NCBI GenBank assembly: GCA_036280295.1
Contig: DASURA010000254.1
Span: forward strand, 1-13,203
Direction: 5' to 3'
Source: AWTP1-13 sp036280295
GTDB taxonomy: Bacteria; Pseudomonadota; Alphaproteobacteria; Rhizobiales; Hyphomicrobiaceae
DNA: 13,203 bases
Shown: positions 12,961-13,203 of the stretch, piece by piece
Layout: every line of letters begins with the position of its first letter
How positions within the stretch are numbered: the stretch's first letter is position 1
Made by a program: the position numbers and the translations under genes
Notes under the pieces: model-generated
Told to the model about the DNA's origin: nothing
What the model saw: the letters and a program-made list of their open reading frames with translations, nothing else
Databases searched by the model: none

Positions 12961-13203
12961 ATGACCGAGCCGCTGTGGACGCCCGACGAGCGACGCTCCT
13001 CTGCGACAACGCTGAGCGCATTCTGCACCTGGTTGTCGTCACGCATCGGCACGCCGATTGCCGACTACGGCGCGCTGCACCGGTGGTCGGTCGCCGATCC
13101 CGCCGCATTCTGGTCTGCGGTTTGGGATTTTTCCCAGGTGGCGGGCGACAAGGGCGAGCCGCCGTACCTGATCGACGCCGATAAAATGCCCGGTGCGCAG
13201 TTC
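12961..13203 (+). CDS. aacS: Acetoacetyl-CoA synthetase, N-terminal part (runs off the window)
   Basis: From the ATG at 12961 the frame stays open to the last base, giving 81 residues. It starts MTEPLWTPDE and contains YGALHRWSVADPAAFWSAVW, DFSQVAGDKGEPPYLIDADK and MPGAQF. This follows the N-terminal adenylate-forming pattern of acetoacetate-CoA ligases (HxWSVxxPxxFWxxxWDF then DxxxMPGAxWF). The enzyme activates acetoacetate to acetoacetyl-CoA with ATP, often for ketone body use or polyhydroxybutyrate turnover. A related acyl-CoA ligase cannot be excluded from the N-terminus alone. The ribosome binding site is weak (GAGA seven bases upstream). A possible promoter with an overlapping hairpin lies at about 12846-12876. 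Confidence 0.8.
   Translation, partial: MTEPLWTPDERRSSATTLSAFCTWLSSRIGTPIADYGALHRWSVADPAAFWSAVWDFSQVAGDKGEPPYLIDADKMPGAQF

Noticed and set aside
1..13203. Search for CRISPR arrays, tRNA or rRNA genes, insertion sequences and integrase genes
   Set aside because: No regularly spaced repeats, no cloverleaf-like sequence and no transposase or integrase motif was seen in either strand by eye.

Overview
The window is GC-rich DNA that reads as an alphaproteobacterial chromosome. The best evidence is a free-standing F0 ATP synthase operon in the order atpI-atpB-atpE-atpF'-atpF. It has a separate b' subunit and no F1 genes attached, which is the usual alphaproteobacterial arrangement. Subunit a also carries the His/Glu swap typical of this group and of mitochondria. 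I cannot name the genus; a Rhodospirillales- or Hyphomicrobiales-like organism is plausible. The gene content is chromosomal housekeeping plus small accessory loci. I see no insertion sequence, phage gene, tRNA, rRNA or CRISPR array.

Left part (1-2504): the tail of an acyl-CoA dehydrogenase; a large GC-rich inverted repeat; a DUF433 antitoxin gene whose overlapping DUF5615 toxin gene has decayed to a stub; a four-helix membrane protein with a possible PH-like tail; and, convergent with it across a hairpin, an rlpA-like gene for a secreted double-psi beta-barrel protein with a poly-Asp tract and a very basic linker.

Middle (2505-7195): a 491-bp gap holding one near-perfect palindrome; an AraC-type regulator divergent from a Tat-exported metallo-beta-lactamase-fold hydrolase; a second, more damaged DUF433/DUF5615 module caught between two short direct repeats; and a long-form Xaa-Pro aminopeptidase.

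Right part (7196-13203): a promoter region, the F0 operon closed by a clear terminator, then two minus-strand genes (an AsmA-like envelope protein and a small exported protein of unknown function), and finally the start of a plus-strand acetoacetyl-CoA synthetase gene that runs off the window.

The most notable observation is the pair of independently eroded DUF433/DUF5615 (VapBC-like) toxin-antitoxin modules. In the first the antitoxin is intact and the toxin has an internal deletion with frame breaks. In the second the antitoxin is frameshifted and cut at its C-terminus, and only a middle slice of the toxin remains. Neither toxin remnant lies in one continuous family-length reading frame.
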